Below, one piece after another: positions 61,337-64,000 of a stretch of DNA of 64,000 bases. This DNA is from Clostridiales bacterium (GTDB taxonomy: Bacteria; Bacillota; Clostridia; Lachnospirales; Lachnospiraceae), in contig JAHYZV010000004.1 in NCBI GenBank assembly GCA_019424245.1, forward strand, positions 85,053-149,052. The letters run 5' to 3'. Position 1 is the stretch's first letter, and every line of letters starts with the position of its first letter. The notes under the pieces are model-generated. The model saw only the letters and a list, made by a program, of their open reading frames with translations. It had not been told where the DNA came from and made no database searches. Position numbers and translations under genes: made by a program.

Positions 61337-63198
61337 TATAAAGACACCTGCCTGTTACCTTTCTTTTTCTGATATACCAGCACACCTGCTGTTACACCTA
61401 CGCATAATATAAGTCCTAACCATGCACCAGATGATGCACCTGCTGTTGTTATCCACTGTTGTCCAAGTCTACCAAACTGTGCATCAATACGCTTGAAATC
61501 ACTGGCATCACATCCGAATTTCTTTGCTACCTTTTCAAGGTCAAGATAGAATTCACATTCATCCTGTACACCATTTTTTACAGTGATGGTCATCTTGCCG
61601 TACCATTCACTATTTTCTCTATTTATACTATCCTCATATATATTTCCTGCATTATTCCATGCATCATGAGTTGAGAATATATAAAACTCATATGTACCAT
61701 CCTCATATCCGCCATTAGGTGTATTCCAGTTGATATTTCCAGCTTCATCAACTGACACCAATCTTGGAGAAAATACCTGTTTCTCATTATTATTAAACTT
61801 AATGGTTACAGCACTCATGAACTCACCACCAGCGTCTTTTTCTTTATCCACATGATTTGGCATAGTTGTAACAACATGTCCAAGCAGTGTGCTGCCTCCA
61901 TCGCAGTAAAGTGCGCCTTTGGAATCAACTATCTGATAATGTGTACCCGCTGTAGCATATTCTATGGTTGTATGTGGATACCTGTCCCAGTCACCATATA
62001 GTCCTTTTAATCCATCATATGTTATATCTGTACTTATCTCTACCCCCTTTGACTCATCAAGATTAGATACATTTTCTATAAATGGCTCTGTAAGATATAA
62101 TCCGAAAGATATTGTGTTATTGTACGTTGGTAATTCTGACTTAGGAATCGCTATCTCCCACTGTTTTCCAACATGCTTACATTCAGCTTTATCTACACCA
62201 TTTATATCACCATCCTGTGTTAACTGGAACACCATTTCATTGCCCATATCAGACTTTATTGTATACATACCATTAGAATGTGAACCAGCACCATATGCAC
62301 TGCCTGTATCACCATCTTTTATGTATATATATACATAATCTCCATCAAACACCATGGCTGTTTTCTCAATGCAATCCTCATGCACGGCATTAGGGCAGCC
62401 CGCATCATACTTTGTAACTGCATCCCAGTCACTGAATCTGCCATCTATCGTTATTCCTTTATATACTGCTTCTTTATCATCTTCTTTGGTTTCATCCTTT
62501 GTATCATCTTTTTTTGTTTCATCATTCGTATCATCTTTTTTATCTTCCTTAGAATCTTCTTTTGTATCTTCCTTTTTGACATCGCCCCTCAGCACTTCCA
62601 CATCACGTATATCTACTGTTGTTCCTGCAAATGTCAGTGTAAAATCAGAATCAGCAAAGAACTCCATAGGGATAACTGCTTCTACAACATATGGTGCAGG
62701 CGTATTAAGATGTGCTTTATTAACAACAGCTATATCTGAACCAGAAATATCACCATTCCAGCCATTCTTAACCTTGTAACCATCCCATGCAGTGAATGAT
62801 ATATTGCTCTTTTCATTCTGTGTTCCATCGGGATAATCCATATGGACACGAACCATCTCATCATTTGCTCCCATAAAGTTATAATCCCACTGTGTTGATG
62901 CTGTTCCCTCGTAACATATATATAATTCAGAATAATCTGAGGCTATTGCCACTTTCCACGAATCTATCTTATCTGTTTTTGATTCTCTTTCTTTAATACC
63001 TTCCCAGTCAGATGTCTTACCATCTATTGTGATTTTGGAACCATTAACTGCAGCTGTACTGATAGCACTTGTCGTAATGATATTGGAAATCTTTGGATAT
63101 CCGTTTCTTAAAGTTCCTGCCATGGCAGTAACAGGCATACTTGCCAGAACCAGTGCCATTCCTGCTGAAAGTGCCATTCTTTTATAATTGCGTTTCAT
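61336..63198 (-). CDS. Secreted Firmicu-CTERM-like surface protein
   Basis: A 620-residue exported protein and likely exosortase substrate. A signal peptide ('LSAGMALVLASMPVTAMAG', cut near residue 28) is followed by two similar beta-rich domains (about 45-200 and 250-400; each has 'ITIDGKTSDWEGI' or 'ITIDGRFSDWDAV'), joined by a Lys/Asp/Glu-rich linker with 'KEDSKEDKKDDTNDETKK' repeats (about 210-245). A third domain (about 420-590) follows. The C-terminus is 'GASSGAWLGLILCVGVTAGVL' with 'YQKKKGNRQ', the hydrophobic helix plus basic tail of a Firmicu-CTERM signal. TTG at 63201 is less likely than the ATG at 63198 (GGTGG 6 bases upstream). First gene of the XrtG operon. Confidence 0.82.
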   Translation of the reverse strand: MKRNYKRMALSAGMALVLASMPVTAMAGTLRNGYPKISNIITTSAISTAAVNGSKITIDGKTSDWEGIKERESKTDKIDSWKVAIASDYSELYICYEGTASTQWDYNFMGANDEMVRVHMDYPDGTQNEKSNISFTAWDGYKVKNGWNGDISGSDIAVVNKAHLNTPAPYVVEAVIPMEFFADSDFTLTFAGTTVDIRDVEVLRGDVKKEDTKEDSKEDKKDDTNDETKKDDTKDETKEDDKEAVYKGITIDGRFSDWDAVTKYDAGCPNAVHEDCIEKTAMVFDGDYVYIYIKDGDTGSAYGAGSHSNGMYTIKSDMGNEMVFQLTQDGDINGVDKAECKHVGKQWEIAIPKSELPTYNNTISFGLYLTEPFIENVSNLDESKGVEISTDITYDGLKGLYGDWDRYPHTTIEYATAGTHYQIVDSKGALYCDGGSTLLGHVVTTMPNHVDKEKDAGGEFMSAVTIKFNNNEKQVFSPRLVSVDEAGNINWNTPNGGYEDGTYEFYIFSTHDAWNNAGNIYEDSINRENSEWYGKMTITVKNGVQDECEFYLDLEKVAKKFGCDASDFKRIDAQFGRLGQQWITTAGASSGAWLGLILCVGVTAGVLVYQKKKGNRQVSL

Positions 63199-63791
63199 CA
63201 ATGACCACCCCTTTTAATATTAATTGCCATCTTATCCGGCTGTCATATGTATTTATTTTACCGGTATATGTAATAATGTTAATAATACTGCTAATATGAT
63301 GTATTTGTATTCTTTATATACTTTTAATACACACCATTTATTTTCATTGTAATGGCTGTAATATGTTAAGTCAATAATCTGATATTTATTGTCATGTTTT
63401 TTCAGCATTTTCTATTAATACGCCAATAACAGAGCTTAACACATGGGGATTTTTATATATTTTGTCTACTACTTTTTGGGGGGAATTGTTGTTTAGCAGA
63501 GTTGATTCATATTATTTATGTTGATGTATTTTATTGATATATTTTATTGGTGTATTTTATTGACGAACGGACACTATAAGGCTTATGAGATATTTTAAGA
63601 ATAATGCTACAGTCACCAGAAAGCTGATTGGATATTTCTAAGATATTCCATGTATGTATTGTTTACGAACGCAAACGGCAGAATATAATATTAAAATTCA
63701 ACTGCGTTAATACAATGGAGAGCTGGAAAAAGGTTGGATTGAATACATCATACTCAATCCAACCTATGTATTCTATATTAAAGTGGTAGAA
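63199..63791. other. Intergenic region upstream of the XrtG operon
   Basis: About 590 bases without a gene; the XrtG operon promoter must lie in the first 200. At 63522-63560 a 13-base unit (TGATGTATTTTAT) is repeated three times with small changes. Nothing else is recognisable before the repeat array at 63792. Confidence 0.45.
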
Positions 63792-64000
63792 TTTGACTCT
63801 ATATGAGAAAATGCTAATCTGGGTCATATTTCACTGCTTGATTTGCATGGATTTTTGACCCTATTTGCAAAATTGACAATCCGGGTCATATTTCACTGCT
63901 TAATCAGCATGGATTTTTTGACCCTATTTGCAAAATTGACAATCTGGGTCATATTTCACTGCTTAATCAGCATAGATATTATGACCCTATTTGCAAAATT
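63792..64000. repeat. 62-63 bp tandem repeat array running off the window
   Basis: Three copies begin at 63821, 63883 and 63946 with GGGTCATATTTCACTGCTT, and a decayed partial copy precedes them. Each copy holds the inverted pair GGGTCA ... TGACCC about 40 bases apart and, in the last two, an inner TGCT-TAATC-AGCA stem. The linker TATTTGCAAAATT is the most constant part. The array continues past the end of the window, so its length is unknown. No spacers separate the units, so it is not a CRISPR array. Confidence 0.88.

Noticed and set aside
63821..64000. CRISPR array
   Set aside because: The units are contiguous, without unique spacers, and no cas gene is seen.

Overview
The window looks like chromosomal DNA of an AT-rich, low-GC Gram-positive bacterium of the Lachnospiraceae (a Coprococcus- or Roseburia-like gut anaerobe; the genus is a guess). 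The reasons are strong AGGAGG ribosome sites, SpoVG, the CsrA-flagellin pair, a DnaD plus DnaC/DnaI-type primosome pair, a GlgC/GlgD pair, a large SRP RNA, and an exosortase-G (XrtG) cluster with a Firmicu-CTERM-like target. I see no prophage, rRNA, tRNA or CRISPR array.

Layout. 0.1-7 kb (minus strand): ilvE, an HMGL-type aldolase, mfd and pth. 7.2-11.7 kb: a large secreted, probably sortase-anchored pectinesterase facing a divergent AraC regulator. 11.7-15.4 kb: a lone ABC ATPase, spoVG, glgD and glgC. 15.9-21.2 kb (plus strand): murC, a cluster of perfect DnaA boxes, dnaD, dnaC-like and prs. 21.9-23.2 kb: an Rpn-family nuclease gene whose 3' end, with a perfect internal ribosome site, is duplicated in tandem as a free-standing small ORF. 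23.7-26.6 kb: flagellin, csrA, and a tyrosine recombinase gene enclosed by 33-bp perfect inverted repeats, one of them in the csrA leader, which looks like a self-flipping switch. 26.6-30.5 kb: a truncated dehydrogenase remnant, an iron alcohol dehydrogenase and transketolase.

30.6-40.5 kb: a MukBEF/Wadjet-like condensin set (JetA-, JetB- and JetC-like) without JetD, followed by a TPR plus degenerate AAA protein. 40.7-43.6 kb: recR, ybaB, dnaX and the SRP RNA gene. 43.7-50.4 kb: a flavoprotein, an HD-domain protein, an ABC exporter whose 5' end abuts an IS1182-type remnant, BlaR1, two small proteins, BlaI with its operator, and gene fragments; this is the most rearranged stretch. 50.5-54.9 kb: tadA, an acetyltransferase, a Lachnospiraceae-type hypothetical gene whose ribosome site lies in a hairpin, rsmA and tatD. 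55-63.2 kb: the exosortase-G cluster. The window ends inside a 62-63 bp tandem repeat array.

The strongest leads are the Rpn 3'-domain duplication (a gene-within-gene antitoxin released as its own gene?), the self-enclosed recombinase switch next to csrA-flagellin, the DnaA-box cluster in front of dnaD-dnaC, and the JetD-less condensin operon.
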